Below, one piece after another: positions 44,004-52,035 of a DNA stretch of 57,354 bases (positions within the stretch are counted from its first letter, which is position 1; each line of letters starts with the position of its first letter). The notes beneath the pieces were generated by a model, which was not told the origin of the DNA, made no database searches, and worked only from the letters and a program-made list of their open reading frames with translations. Where the stretch lies: positions 1 through 57,354 of the forward strand of contig CAAGLF010000068.1 of NCBI GenBank assembly GCA_900770705.1, in the 5' to 3' direction. The position numbers were made by a program, and so were the translations under genes. This DNA comes from Bacteroidaceae bacterium. GTDB lineage: Bacteria > Bacteroidota > Bacteroidia > Bacteroidales > Bacteroidaceae.

Positions 44004-45034
44004 CCCGCCAAGGCAAGACCGGGAGCCTCTGGCACAGCTTGCTTCCCCTCTTGCTGAGCATCACGGTATCACTGTCGTGCAGTTCGGACGACAGTGATAC
44101 CGTTCCTTCTGTGCCCGAGGGCAAGATATGCGTGCTCTTCTCCACCGGCGGACTGGGCGACGGCGGCTACAACGACATGCTTATGCGCGGACTGCAGCAG
44201 TTTCGGGAGGACAATCCCGACGTATGGCTGCAACACATCTCCCCGGACTCAGCCGCAGAAGGAGTGAAACTGCTCAACGCCTGGACGGAATACCACCGCG
44301 GCGAACGCCTGCTCTGCGTGCTGGCCGGCTCGGAATACGAGGCCATCGCCACCTCCTTCTATGGCCTTCGCGGGGAAGACAGCACGCTGACATGGCGGCC
44401 GGACTACCTGCTCTTCGAGAGCGACAACCCCGAAGACCTGCCACTGTCGGCCTTCCGCATGTCGCTCTTTGGGGCGGCCTACCTGTGCGGCAAGTCCGTT
44501 GCCCAAATGGGGCTGCGCCACCCCTTGCTGCTGTTGGCTCACCCCAGCGACAAGCCGACGCAATGGGCGGCCGAGGGTTTCCGCCAGGGCTATGGCGAAG
44601 AGACGCAGATGCAGTACCTCTCGGAGACATGGGAGGGCTTCTCTATGCCCGAAGAGGCGTATCGCCTAATGTATGATCTGACGTCGATGTACGACTTCAT
44701 CTTCGGCGTTGCGGGGGCTTCCAACCAGGGTATCTACCGGTATCTGCGTGAGTATCCCATCAACGTGTGGACCATCGGGCGCGGCTGGAACCAGTACTAC
44801 CAGTCGTCGCAGATTATCGGCAATATGGTGAAACGTATCGACTGGGTCATTGAGGACTATCTGTCGGCCTGGCTCAAGGGCGAGCCGCTGCCCGACGAAG
44901 AGTTGCTCGGGCTCGAGAGCGGCTATGTGCAGTGGCAGACAGCGCCCTCGTATGCCGTCGGGCTGGGCAACATTGTACAGGACTTTGGGCCGGAGGCGGC
45001 CCTGAAAGAGAGGGAATATGCAGCAACTCACTGA
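44000..45034 (+). CDS. BMP/Med-family substrate-binding lipoprotein
   Basis: This 344-residue lipoprotein (Cys27 in VSLSCSSDDSD, again with an acidic S-D-D stretch) resembles the BMP/Med family of type I binding proteins that bind nucleosides or similar ligands. ICVLFSTGGLGDGGYNDMLM corresponds to the family's first strand and glycine loop, SMYDFIFGVAGASNQGIYRY to the hinge region, and NIVQDFGPEAALKE to the end. There is no ABC permease or ATPase nearby, so a sensing rather than a transport role is more likely. It overlaps the previous gene by 4 bp and the next by 17 bp. Confidence 0.8.
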   Translation: MTRQGKTGSLWHSLLPLLLSITVSLSCSSDDSDTVPSVPEGKICVLFSTGGLGDGGYNDMLMRGLQQFREDNPDVWLQHISPDSAAEGVKLLNAWTEYHRGERLLCVLAGSEYEAIATSFYGLRGEDSTLTWRPDYLLFESDNPEDLPLSAFRMSLFGAAYLCGKSVAQMGLRHPLLLLAHPSDKPTQWAAEGFRQGYGEETQMQYLSETWEGFSMPEEAYRLMYDLTSMYDFIFGVAGASNQGIYRYLREYPINVWTIGRGWNQYYQSSQIIGNMVKRIDWVIEDYLSAWLKGEPLPDEELLGLESGYVQWQTAPSYAVGLGNIVQDFGPEAALKEREYAATH

Positions 45035-47234
45035 ACGGCTTTACTCCTATATATATAATAATGTGTACCGGCGCCTGCGCCGGCGGACCTCGGTATGGCT
45101 GTCGGCCGTGGCGGCTGCTGTCTGCCTGACGGCCTGTCACGACGATGCGTCGGGGCCGGCGGAGGGCACGACGTGGCACACGCGCAGCGTGGCTGTGGTG
45201 CTGCCGATGGACAACGGGCTGCGGGCACACTGGGAGTCGACGCTCGGCCTCTGCCGCGACAACCTCAGGAAGGGGCAGTCGCTGCAGGCGGAGGGCATCG
45301 ACCTGCGCTTCGAGTTCTACGACGAGTCGTGCGACACGCTGAAGCAACTGGCCCGGACGCTGGCACGCAGGGAGGACATCGTGGCCGTCATCGGCGGCCT
45401 CTACACCGTCAATGCCCGCCAGCTGGCCGACGAGTTGTGCCGGAAGAAGCCTTTCTTCACGCTGTCTACGGCCGAAGAGCCGGTCAGGGCCTACACGTCG
45501 TCGGGCTTCCTGTGGGCAATGACGGAGACGGACATCACGCAGTGTGAGGTGCTGCTCAGCAAGGCTTCGGCCTACGGGGCGCAATCGGTGGCGCTCATTG
45601 CCAGCGAGGAGGACGCCTATGGCAAGACATTCATCGACTGGTTTTCGTTTCAGACCAAGGAGCTCGGCATGCGCAATGCCGGCATCTACACCTACACGTC
45701 GGCCTCGCTGCAGGCACAAGCCGAGGCGGCTATGGACTCGGGTGCCGACTACCTGATCTGCATTCCGTCGGAGATACAGGATATGGAGCCGATGATCGAC
45801 AGCCGCACACGCTGCCAGCAGGCGCAACGTCCGGCCCCGCAGCTGCTGTTTTCGGACACGGCCTACGGTGCCGATGTGCCCGGCATTCTCGGCGAGAAGG
45901 CCGAGGGTGTGGAGGGCGTGTGCTTCGCTTCCGATCCGGAAAGCGGCTTCGACGTGGCCTACGAGGTGAAGTTCGGCCGAAGCACTACGCTGGGCGAGGC
46001 ACAGGTCTACGACGCTGCCACCCTCATCGGGCTTGCCTGCTTCCGGCAGTTGCTCCATCCCGACGACGACCTGACCGCGCAGCTGCGTGCGCTGGTGGAC
46101 GGCCGCGACCCCAATCAGGGCGGATGGACGGGCGAGGGGCTCTGCATCACCCTTTCGCTGCTGGCCGCCGGAAGGACGCCCGACCTGCATGGTGCCTCGG
46201 GGTCGCTGAACTTCGACGCCAAGGTCTACACCAACGTGCTCTCCACCGTGTACAGAAATTTCCAGATATACCGCGGAAACTACCTGACGCTCGGCTACAA
46301 TACCAGCGACGGCAGCAAGCGTTCGGACGCCACCCTGGCCGGATGGGCGTGGAAGGCGGAGCAGCTGCAGGAGTTTTCCGACACCGACGCCGGCCTGCAC
46401 TACCCCCAGTGGCAGGGAAACCGGGCGGTGCTGGTGGCTGCATCGTCGGGCTGGGAGAACTATCGTCACCAGGCTGATGTATACAATATGTACCGCATAC
46501 TCCGCTCGCAGGGCTACACCGACGACGACATCATCCTCATCGCCGAAGACGACATAGCGCAGAATCCGGCCAATCCCGAGCCCGGCGTGGTGCGCGTGAG
46601 GCCCGACGGCGAGAATGTGTACCGCGACATACAGATAGACTATCACCCCTCCGACATCACTGCTGCCGACATCAACGACATCCTCTGCGGCCGGAAGTCG
46701 GAAAGGCTGCCCATCGTGCTCGAGAGCGACAGCTGCCACAACGTGCTGTTCTTCTGGAGCGGACACGGCGTGACGGGGCAATTCAACTGGCTGGACACGC
46801 ACGACAACTACCGGCAGTATATGGCACGGGAGTGTTTCGAGGCGATGAGTGCCGCCCGCCGTTACCGCAAGCTCCTCTGCCTCTTCGAGACATGCTACTC
46901 CGGCAGTGTGGCCAGGGAAGCCGAAGGTCTGCCCGGCATTCTCTGCATTACGGCCGCCAACGAATATGAAACGTCGAAAGCAGACAATTACAGTCAGGCA
47001 CTCGGCACCTGGATGTCCAACCGCTTTACCTCCACGCTGCAGGCAGCCGTGGAAGACGAGGCCGACATCAGCCTGCGCGACCTCTACTACCGCCTCTTCA
47101 TCAATACCGTGGGTTCGCATGTAACGGTCTACAACGCCGCCTGCTACGGCAACCTGTACCGGCAGACGCTCGGGGAGTTCTTCATACCCGCCGTGCCCGA
47201 CGCCGCTGCCAGCAGGCCCCGCCCTCGCCGATAA
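45018..47234 (+). CDS. Lipoprotein fusing a type I binding-protein domain to a legumain-like C13 peptidase
   Basis: This 738-residue protein has a long basic N-region, then a signal segment with lipobox Cys40 (AVCLTACHDD). Residues about 48-420 form a Leu/Ile/Val-binding-protein-like domain (VAVVLPMDNGLRAHW, DIVAVIGGLYTVNARQL, SVALIASEEDAYGKTFIDW). Residues about 470-715 match legumain and GPI8-type C13 peptidases of clan CD: AVLVAASSGWENYRHQADVY, then VLFFWSGHGVTGQFNW with catalytic His583, and LCLFETCYSGSVARE with catalytic Cys626. The 43-residue spacing fits the 41 of human legumain. ITAANEYETSKA and SHVTVYNAACYGN also parallel legumain. The protein should sit in the periplasm or on the surface and cut, or join, after Asn or Asp when its sensor binds a ligand; the coupling is inference. 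It overlaps the BMP gene by 17 bp. Confidence 0.85.
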   Translation: MQQLTERLYSYIYNNVYRRLRRRTSVWLSAVAAAVCLTACHDDASGPAEGTTWHTRSVAVVLPMDNGLRAHWESTLGLCRDNLRKGQSLQAEGIDLRFEFYDESCDTLKQLARTLARREDIVAVIGGLYTVNARQLADELCRKKPFFTLSTAEEPVRAYTSSGFLWAMTETDITQCEVLLSKASAYGAQSVALIASEEDAYGKTFIDWFSFQTKELGMRNAGIYTYTSASLQAQAEAAMDSGADYLICIPSEIQDMEPMIDSRTRCQQAQRPAPQLLFSDTAYGADVPGILGEKAEGVEGVCFASDPESGFDVAYEVKFGRSTTLGEAQVYDAATLIGLACFRQLLHPDDDLTAQLRALVDGRDPNQGGWTGEGLCITLSLLAAGRTPDLHGASGSLNFDAKVYTNVLSTVYRNFQIYRGNYLTLGYNTSDGSKRSDATLAGWAWKAEQLQEFSDTDAGLHYPQWQGNRAVLVAASSGWENYRHQADVYNMYRILRSQGYTDDDIILIAEDDIAQNPANPEPGVVRVRPDGENVYRDIQIDYHPSDITAADINDILCGRKSERLPIVLESDSCHNVLFFWSGHGVTGQFNWLDTHDNYRQYMARECFEAMSAARRYRKLLCLFETCYSGSVAREAEGLPGILCITAANEYETSKADNYSQALGTWMSNRFTSTLQAAVEDEADISLRDLYYRLFINTVGSHVTVYNAACYGNLYRQTLGEFFIPAVPDAAASRPRPRR

Positions 47235-47335
47235 CGGGCCTCATCGTCCGTGACAATGGGCCCCAGCTTCATCGACAATGGGCCCCACCTTCCGCAATAA
47301 TGGGCCCCAGCTTCGGCAGCAACGGGCCCCAGGAT
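47231..47335. repeat. Intergenic repeat family C, array 2 (five units of 22 bp)
   Basis: Five units of GATAATGGGCCCCA type have their GGG starting at 47237, 47259, 47281, 47303 and 47325, exactly 22 bp apart. The array begins inside the stop codon of the legumain-like gene and has the same orientation as array 1 (42201). It therefore follows the operon directly, where it may act in transcript ending or as a protein-binding track. Confidence 0.83.
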
Positions 47336-47460
47336 GCCCCGAGGCGGGCGCCGGCCGTTTCCACACCCGGCTCGACACGACAAAAAGGCGGGCCCCATCG
47401 CAGACAGCGGCGGGGCCCGCCTCAGTGTGCAGGCGCGCGGACGGAAGGCCGAAGCGGGGG

Positions 47461-47973
47461 CTATGCCTCGTAGACTTCCTCGATTTCGCAGACGTAGACG
47501 GCGTGGAGCGAACCTCCCGGCCGGTCGTTGTACCAGCGGCTGAGGGCTTCGCGGTCGATGAAGCCCTCGGCCTGCAGATCAGTACGATAGAGCTTACGGC
47601 AGACGAGGGTGAGCCGGGCTTCGCCGAAACCGACGGCATCGGGAGCCAGCGCCAGGGGGTGCAGGCCGCTGAGGGCGGCCTTGTCGGTATCGCGGCCGGA
47701 GCGCGTGCCACAGACGTTGAGAGCCTCGCGGTGGCCGGGCTGGAGGAAGCTGAGGGTCATGCGCTGCTGCTCCTCGGCGAAACCATAGGTGTAGCGCTCA
47801 GGGCGTATGAAGACAAAGCAGACGGGCTTGTTCCACAAGTAGCCCACACCTCCCCACGAGGCTGTCATCATATTGTAGCGGTCGGGGGTGCCGGCCGCCA
47901 CGAGCATCCACTCCTTTCCTATCAGGCGGATGATGTCTTCGTGCCCGAGACGGGCAATGTCGGTCTTTTTCAT
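47461..47973 (-). CDS. Flavin reductase-like, FMN-binding protein
   Basis: This 170-residue protein has the split-barrel fold of the flavin reductase-like family. It begins EWMLVAAGTPDRYNMMTASW (the FMN phosphate-binding region), then GYLWNKPVCFVFIRPERYTY, and ends with LHAVYVCEIEEVYEA. Bacteroidetes members are often annotated only as flavin reductase. The start at 47973 is the one conserved in such proteins. A TAACTTTG -7 box lies upstream on the minus strand (48001-48008). The electron acceptor or substrate is unknown. Confidence 0.86.
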   Translation of the reverse strand: MKKTDIARLGHEDIIRLIGKEWMLVAAGTPDRYNMMTASWGGVGYLWNKPVCFVFIRPERYTYGFAEEQQRMTLSFLQPGHREALNVCGTRSGRDTDKAALSGLHPLALAPDAVGFGEARLTLVCRKLYRTDLQAEGFIDREALSRWYNDRPGGSLHAVYVCEIEEVYEA

Positions 47974-48154
47974 AAGCAGTGTTTTTAGGTGTTGCGGCTG
48001 CAAAGTTAGGGCTTTTCCGGCAAACCGGGGGCCGGCCGATGCCTGCAAAGGGGGCACACGCGGGCAGAAAACGGCGCGTTTGACCACTCCGCTTGGCAAA
48101 ATCGAAGTAAATTGCACATAAAAACGAAGTTTGTGCAAAATATAAGTACTTTTT

Positions 48155-48186
48155 CTTGTCAGCAGAGAGAAAAGGGCGTATCTTTG
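48155..48186 (+). promoter_or_regulatory. Bacteroidetes-type promoter of the FadL-like gene
   Basis: CTTG (48155-48158, within TTTTCTTG) is followed after 20 bp by TATCTTTG (48179-48186). The ATG at 48214 lies 27 bp further on. Spacing and the -7 box match the Bacteroidetes housekeeping consensus. Confidence 0.68.
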
Positions 48187-48213
48187 CAGCCGTTTTGACC
48201 AATTAATACGAAA

Positions 48214-49767
48214 ATGAGAAAAGTTTTACTCTCCGCAGCCCTCCTTTTGGCTGCCACAGGCAGTGCCTTCGCCGGCGGCTACCTGACCAATACGAACCAG
48301 TCCGTAGCCTTCTTGCGCAACCCGGCACGCCTGGCCACCTTCGAAATCGACGGTGCCTACAGCAACCCTGCCGGTATGGCGTGGCTGGGTGAAGGCTGGC
48401 ACTTCGCCTTCAACTGGCAGAATGCGGCCCAGGACCGCACGATACACTCCACCTTCGCTCCCTTCGCCTACAACGTGAACCAGCCGGGCAAACCCGAAAA
48501 GACCTTCAAGGGCGAGGCCAGCGCTCCCTTCATCCCCTCGCTCGACGCGGCATACCAGAAGGGAAAGTGGACGGTAACCTTCCACTTCGGTATCACCGGT
48601 GGAGGCGGAAAGGCCACATTCAACAGTGGACTCCCGATGTTCGAAAGCCCCGTCGCCCTCCTGCCCGCCGCACTGACACAGGGACTCTCGCCGATGGGTA
48701 TCACCTCGGATGCCTACAGCGCAGACATGTATATGAACGGACGCCAGTTCATCTATGGTGTACAGGCCGGTCTCACCTACAAGATCTTCGACAAGAAGGG
48801 CAGCCTGAAGCAGGGACTCTCGGCCCACCTGGGAGCACGAATGAACTTCGCCAGCAACCACTACGAGGGCTATCTGCGCAACATCAGCGCCCGGCTGAAC
48901 GGACAGATGACGGAGCTCAGCCCCTTCTTCTCCACACAGGCAGAGAACTATGCCACCCAGGCCGCACAGGCCACGCAGGCAGCCGAGCAGTACACTATGC
49001 TCGCACAGATAGAAACAGACCCCACAAAGAAGGCCACCTATGAGGCCATGGCGCAGCAGTATCAGGCCGGAGCCGCACAGGCCACGCAGGTAAGCCAGGC
49101 CATGGGTGCCTACGCTCAGAAGACACGCGACATCGAGCTCGACTGCGACCAGAAGGGATGGGGCATTGCACCCATCATCGGTCTGGACTACCGCATTGGC
49201 CACCTGAACATTGGCTCGCGCTATGAGTTCAAGACAAGTATGAACATCGAAAACAAGACCAAGGTGAACACCACGGGACAGGCAGCCTTCAACGAGGGTG
49301 TAAACACGCCGAACGATGTGCCCGGTATCCTCTCCGTCGGCGCACAGTATGACCTGTTGAAGAATCTGCGTGTGATGGCCGGATGGAACTGCTACTTCGA
49401 CAAGTCGGCAGGAATGAGCGGAGACAAGCAGAAAACCCTCAGCCACAACACCCACGAAATCACGGCAGGTATCGAGTACAAGCCCTTAGACCGCCTCACC
49501 GTCAGCGCCGGTTACCAGAACACAGACTACGGACTGAGCGACGAGTTTCAGAGCGACCTGAGCTTCAGCTGCGACAGCTACAGCCTCGGCTTCGGCGTAA
49601 AGATGGACATCACGAAGAAGATTTCCGTCAACGCCGCCTACTTCTGGACGAATTACAAAGACTATACTAAGGCAACGGACAACTACAACGGCACCGGCCT
49701 CGCCGGCAAAGACGTGTACAGCCGCACCAACCGCGTGTTCGGACTGGGCGTGAACGTGTCCATCTAA
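48214..49767 (+). CDS. OmpP1/FadL-family outer membrane transporter
   Basis: This 517-residue protein with a signal peptide (MRKVLLSAALLLAATGSAFA) forms a 14-strand barrel that should let hydrophobic molecules through the outer membrane. It opens with FLRNPARLATFEIDGAYSNP and AGMAWLGEGWHFAFNWQ (the family's N-P-A pattern). Near the middle (about residues 245-305) is an unusual helical insert rich in Ala, Gln and Thr (AAQATQAAEQYTMLAQ, then QQYQAGAAQATQVSQAMG). It ends in a typical last strand (NRVFGLGVNVSI). The substrate is unknown. Confidence 0.9.
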   Translation: MRKVLLSAALLLAATGSAFAGGYLTNTNQSVAFLRNPARLATFEIDGAYSNPAGMAWLGEGWHFAFNWQNAAQDRTIHSTFAPFAYNVNQPGKPEKTFKGEASAPFIPSLDAAYQKGKWTVTFHFGITGGGGKATFNSGLPMFESPVALLPAALTQGLSPMGITSDAYSADMYMNGRQFIYGVQAGLTYKIFDKKGSLKQGLSAHLGARMNFASNHYEGYLRNISARLNGQMTELSPFFSTQAENYATQAAQATQAAEQYTMLAQIETDPTKKATYEAMAQQYQAGAAQATQVSQAMGAYAQKTRDIELDCDQKGWGIAPIIGLDYRIGHLNIGSRYEFKTSMNIENKTKVNTTGQAAFNEGVNTPNDVPGILSVGAQYDLLKNLRVMAGWNCYFDKSAGMSGDKQKTLSHNTHEITAGIEYKPLDRLTVSAGYQNTDYGLSDEFQSDLSFSCDSYSLGFGVKMDITKKISVNAAYFWTNYKDYTKATDNYNGTGLAGKDVYSRTNRVFGLGVNVSI

Positions 49768-49802
49768 ACTGCTGATGTATCGCACAGTGCGGTACAGAAA
49801 AA

Positions 49803-49838
49803 CCGCGGGGCCGGCGTCTTCCGACGTCGGCCCCGCGG
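49803..49838 (-). terminator. Strong terminator for queC-queF (minus strand)
   Basis: CCGCGGGGCCGGCGTC (49803-49818) and GACGTCGGCCCCGCGG (49823-49838) form a 16-bp stem with a 4-nt loop and one G-U pair. On the minus strand it is followed by TTTTTCTG, so it ends the queC-queF transcript. It may also stop the FadL-like transcript from the other side. Confidence 0.85.
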
Positions 49839-49868
49839 CATTTACAGGGGCAGCCCGCAGGCAGGGAG

Positions 49869-50330
49869 TCAGGCCATGTCGTGGGTCTTCATCCGATATT
49901 CGGCCAGTTCGACGAAGCGAGTGCCGGGCTTGCCGTAGTTGACATAGGGCCATATACTGATACCTCCACGCGGCGTGAAGATGCCTGTGACCTCGATGTA
50001 GCGGGGATCCATCAGGCGTACCAGGTCCTTGAGTATGATGTTCACGCAGTCTTCGTGGAAGTCGCCGTGATTGCGGAAGCTGAACAGATAGAGCTTCAGG
50101 CTCTTGCTCTCCACCATCTTGCGGTCGGGGATGTAAGAGATGCGTATCTCGGCAAAGTCGGGCTGGCCCGTGATGGGGCAGAGACTGGTGAATTCGGGGC
50201 AGTTGAAGCGCACCCAGTAGTCCACTTCCGGGTGCTTGTTCTCGAATGTTTCGAGCACATCGGGGGCATAGTCGTCGCGATACTTCGTGGGACTTCCCAG
50301 CAGTTTCAGGTTGTCTTGTTCTCTGTTCAT
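49869..50330 (-). CDS. queF: QueF, NADPH-dependent preQ0 reductase
   Basis: This 153-residue enzyme reduces 7-cyano-7-deazaguanine (preQ0) to preQ1 in queuosine synthesis. The short, single-domain form is recognised by FNCPEFTSLCPITGQPDFAE, in which the second Cys is the nucleophile, and by SFRNHGDFHEDCVN. The start at 50330 overlaps the queC stop codon (ATGA), so the two are translationally coupled. Confidence 0.95.
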   Translation of the reverse strand: MNREQDNLKLLGSPTKYRDDYAPDVLETFENKHPEVDYWVRFNCPEFTSLCPITGQPDFAEIRISYIPDRKMVESKSLKLYLFSFRNHGDFHEDCVNIILKDLVRLMDPRYIEVTGIFTPRGGISIWPYVNYGKPGTRFVELAEYRMKTHDMA

Positions 50331-51025
50331 AGTTCGGATGGGGAAAGTGCTTGTGTATTGTTCCGGCGGGCCAGGTATTCCTCGAGGCCGGCGCGTCGGA
50401 GCTTGCAGGCGGGGCAATGGCCGCAGCCGTCGCCGGGAATGCCGTTGTAGCAGGTGAGCGTACGCTGACGTACCAGCTCGAATACGCCGAGCTCATCGGC
50501 CATCTGCCAGGTCTCGGCCTTGTCCCTCCACATCAGCGGGGTATGGATGATGAACTGCTCGTCCATAGCAAGGTTGAGGGTGACGTTCAGGCTCTTGATG
50601 AATGCGTCGCGACAATCGGGATAACCGCTGAAGTCGGTCTGCGAAACGCCGGTGACCAGATGGTGAATGCCGCGCTCACGGGCATAGACAGCGGCGATGG
50701 CGAGGAAAAACATGTTGCGTCCCGGAACGAAAGTGTTGGGCGGTGTGTCGGCAGGTTTGTCGCTGTCCATCTCCAGCGTGGCGTCGGTCAGAGAGTTACG
50801 TCCCAGCGAGCCGATGAGGGGAGCATCGATAAGTTGGAAGGGAACCTGCGCCTCCTCGCAGATGGAGCGGGCTATCTCGGTTTCCAGACGGTGCTTCTGC
50901 CCGTAGGCATAGCACACGGCCTGCACCTGCTTGAAGCGTCGGAGCGCCCAGAAGAGGCAGGTGGTGCTGTCCTGCCCTCCGCTCAATACGACGAGCGCCC
51001 GGGTGTGATCGATATACTGTTTCAT
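50327..51025 (-). CDS. queC: QueC, 7-cyano-7-deazaguanine synthase
   Basis: This 232-residue PP-loop ATPase makes preQ0 from 7-carboxy-7-deazaguanine and ammonia. It contains ALVVLSGGQDSTTCLFWAL (the SGGxDS loop), FVPGRNMFFLAIAAVYA and the C-terminal zinc site CYNGIPGDGCGHCPACKLR (four cysteines). It is upstream of queF in a two-gene operon. queD and queE are not in this window. Confidence 0.96.
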   Translation of the reverse strand: MKQYIDHTRALVVLSGGQDSTTCLFWALRRFKQVQAVCYAYGQKHRLETEIARSICEEAQVPFQLIDAPLIGSLGRNSLTDATLEMDSDKPADTPPNTFVPGRNMFFLAIAAVYARERGIHHLVTGVSQTDFSGYPDCRDAFIKSLNVTLNLAMDEQFIIHTPLMWRDKAETWQMADELGVFELVRQRTLTCYNGIPGDGCGHCPACKLRRAGLEEYLARRNNTQALSPSEL

Positions 51026-51228
51026 TGCATTTATGTCTTAGCCCTGCAAAATTAAGGCAAATCGTCCTATCTGCCGAAGAAATCGGTGGGGAAGTGGCCG
51101 AAATGCAGGCGGCACGGGCCAAATTAAAGTTTTTTATCACCACCAGCTTGCATATACGCCCTCTATGCCCTACTTTCGCCGAAATTCCACACAACATATC
51201 CACCTTCTTACACAAAACTTAGACTGAA

Positions 51229-51933
51229 ATGAAGAATTACCGCCTTGAAGCCATCCTGCTGGCTGCAGCCATCGCCATCGTCGGCGGCTGCCTGTATGCA
51301 GGACTTTCCACCTTGAGCAACAGAGACAGAGCCGTATCCGTTCGCGGACTTGCCGAGCGGGAAGTGAAGGCTGACCACGTGATATGGCCGGTGGTGTACA
51401 AGACCACGGGCAACAACCTCGCCGCCATCTATGCCGACCTGGCACAGGCCGAGCAGCGCATTACGGCCTTCCTGACCAAAGGCGGCGTGAAGAAGGACGA
51501 CATCTCGACCGACGCGCCCCAGATAGTCGACCTCAACGCCGACCGCTACAGCCAGCAACAACCGGGACGTGACCGCTACACCGTGACTTACATCGTCACC
51601 GTGTCTTCCGCCGAAGTAGACAAGGTGAGGCAGTTGATGAGCCAGGTGGGCGACCTGCTGAAGGAGGGCATTGCCATCTCCGCCGGCGAATACGACAGCA
51701 AAGTGCAGTATGAATTCACCGGACTGAACCAGATAAAGCCCGAAATGATAGAGCAGGCCACCCGCAATGCACGCGAGGCAGCACAGAAGTTCGCAGCCGA
51801 CTCCGACAGCGAACTGGGCAAAATCAAGCGGGCCACGCAGGGACTCTTCACCATAGAAGACCGCGACCAATATACTCCTTATATAAAGAAGGTGCGCGTG
51901 GTGACCTCAGTAGACTATTATCTGGAATCGTAA
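51229..51933 (+). CDS. SIMPL-domain (DUF541) protein
   Basis: This 234-residue protein has an N-terminal membrane anchor (LEAILLAAAIAIVGGCLYAG) followed by the SIMPL domain, which begins VSVRGLAEREVKADHVIW. Family members face the periplasm and have been linked to oxidative or cell-envelope stress, and their molecular function is open. The anchor contains a cysteine (GGCLYAG), but not a full lipobox. The gene lies just ahead of the flavodiiron gene. Confidence 0.87.
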   Translation: MKNYRLEAILLAAAIAIVGGCLYAGLSTLSNRDRAVSVRGLAEREVKADHVIWPVVYKTTGNNLAAIYADLAQAEQRITAFLTKGGVKKDDISTDAPQIVDLNADRYSQQQPGRDRYTVTYIVTVSSAEVDKVRQLMSQVGDLLKEGIAISAGEYDSKVQYEFTGLNQIKPEMIEQATRNAREAAQKFAADSDSELGKIKRATQGLFTIEDRDQYTPYIKKVRVVTSVDYYLES

Positions 51934-51960
51934 TACCCCTCTCTACCGGACAACGCCACA

Positions 51961-51994
51961 GCCCGCCTGCTGCCAACGACGGTGACAGGCGGGC
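51961..51994 (+). terminator. Hairpin after the SIMPL gene
   Basis: GCCCGCCTG (51961-51969) pairs perfectly with CAGGCGGGC (51986-51994), with a 16-nt loop. Only a pyrimidine-rich stretch (CTATCTCACTC) follows, so this could be a weak terminator or an attenuating stem before the flavodiiron gene. Confidence 0.5.
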
Positions 51995-52035
51995 CTATCT
52001 CACTCAAAAGACAACCCGACAAAACATACAGAACC

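Noticed and set aside
45060..45095. GC-rich palindrome (CCGGCGCCTGCGCCGG) as a terminator inside the operon
   Set aside because: It lies inside the coding sequence for the signal region of the legumain-like protein and has no T tract.
44874..47120. 748-codon open frame on the minus strand
   Set aside because: Antisense to the legumain-like gene, which has clear catalytic motifs; this one has none.
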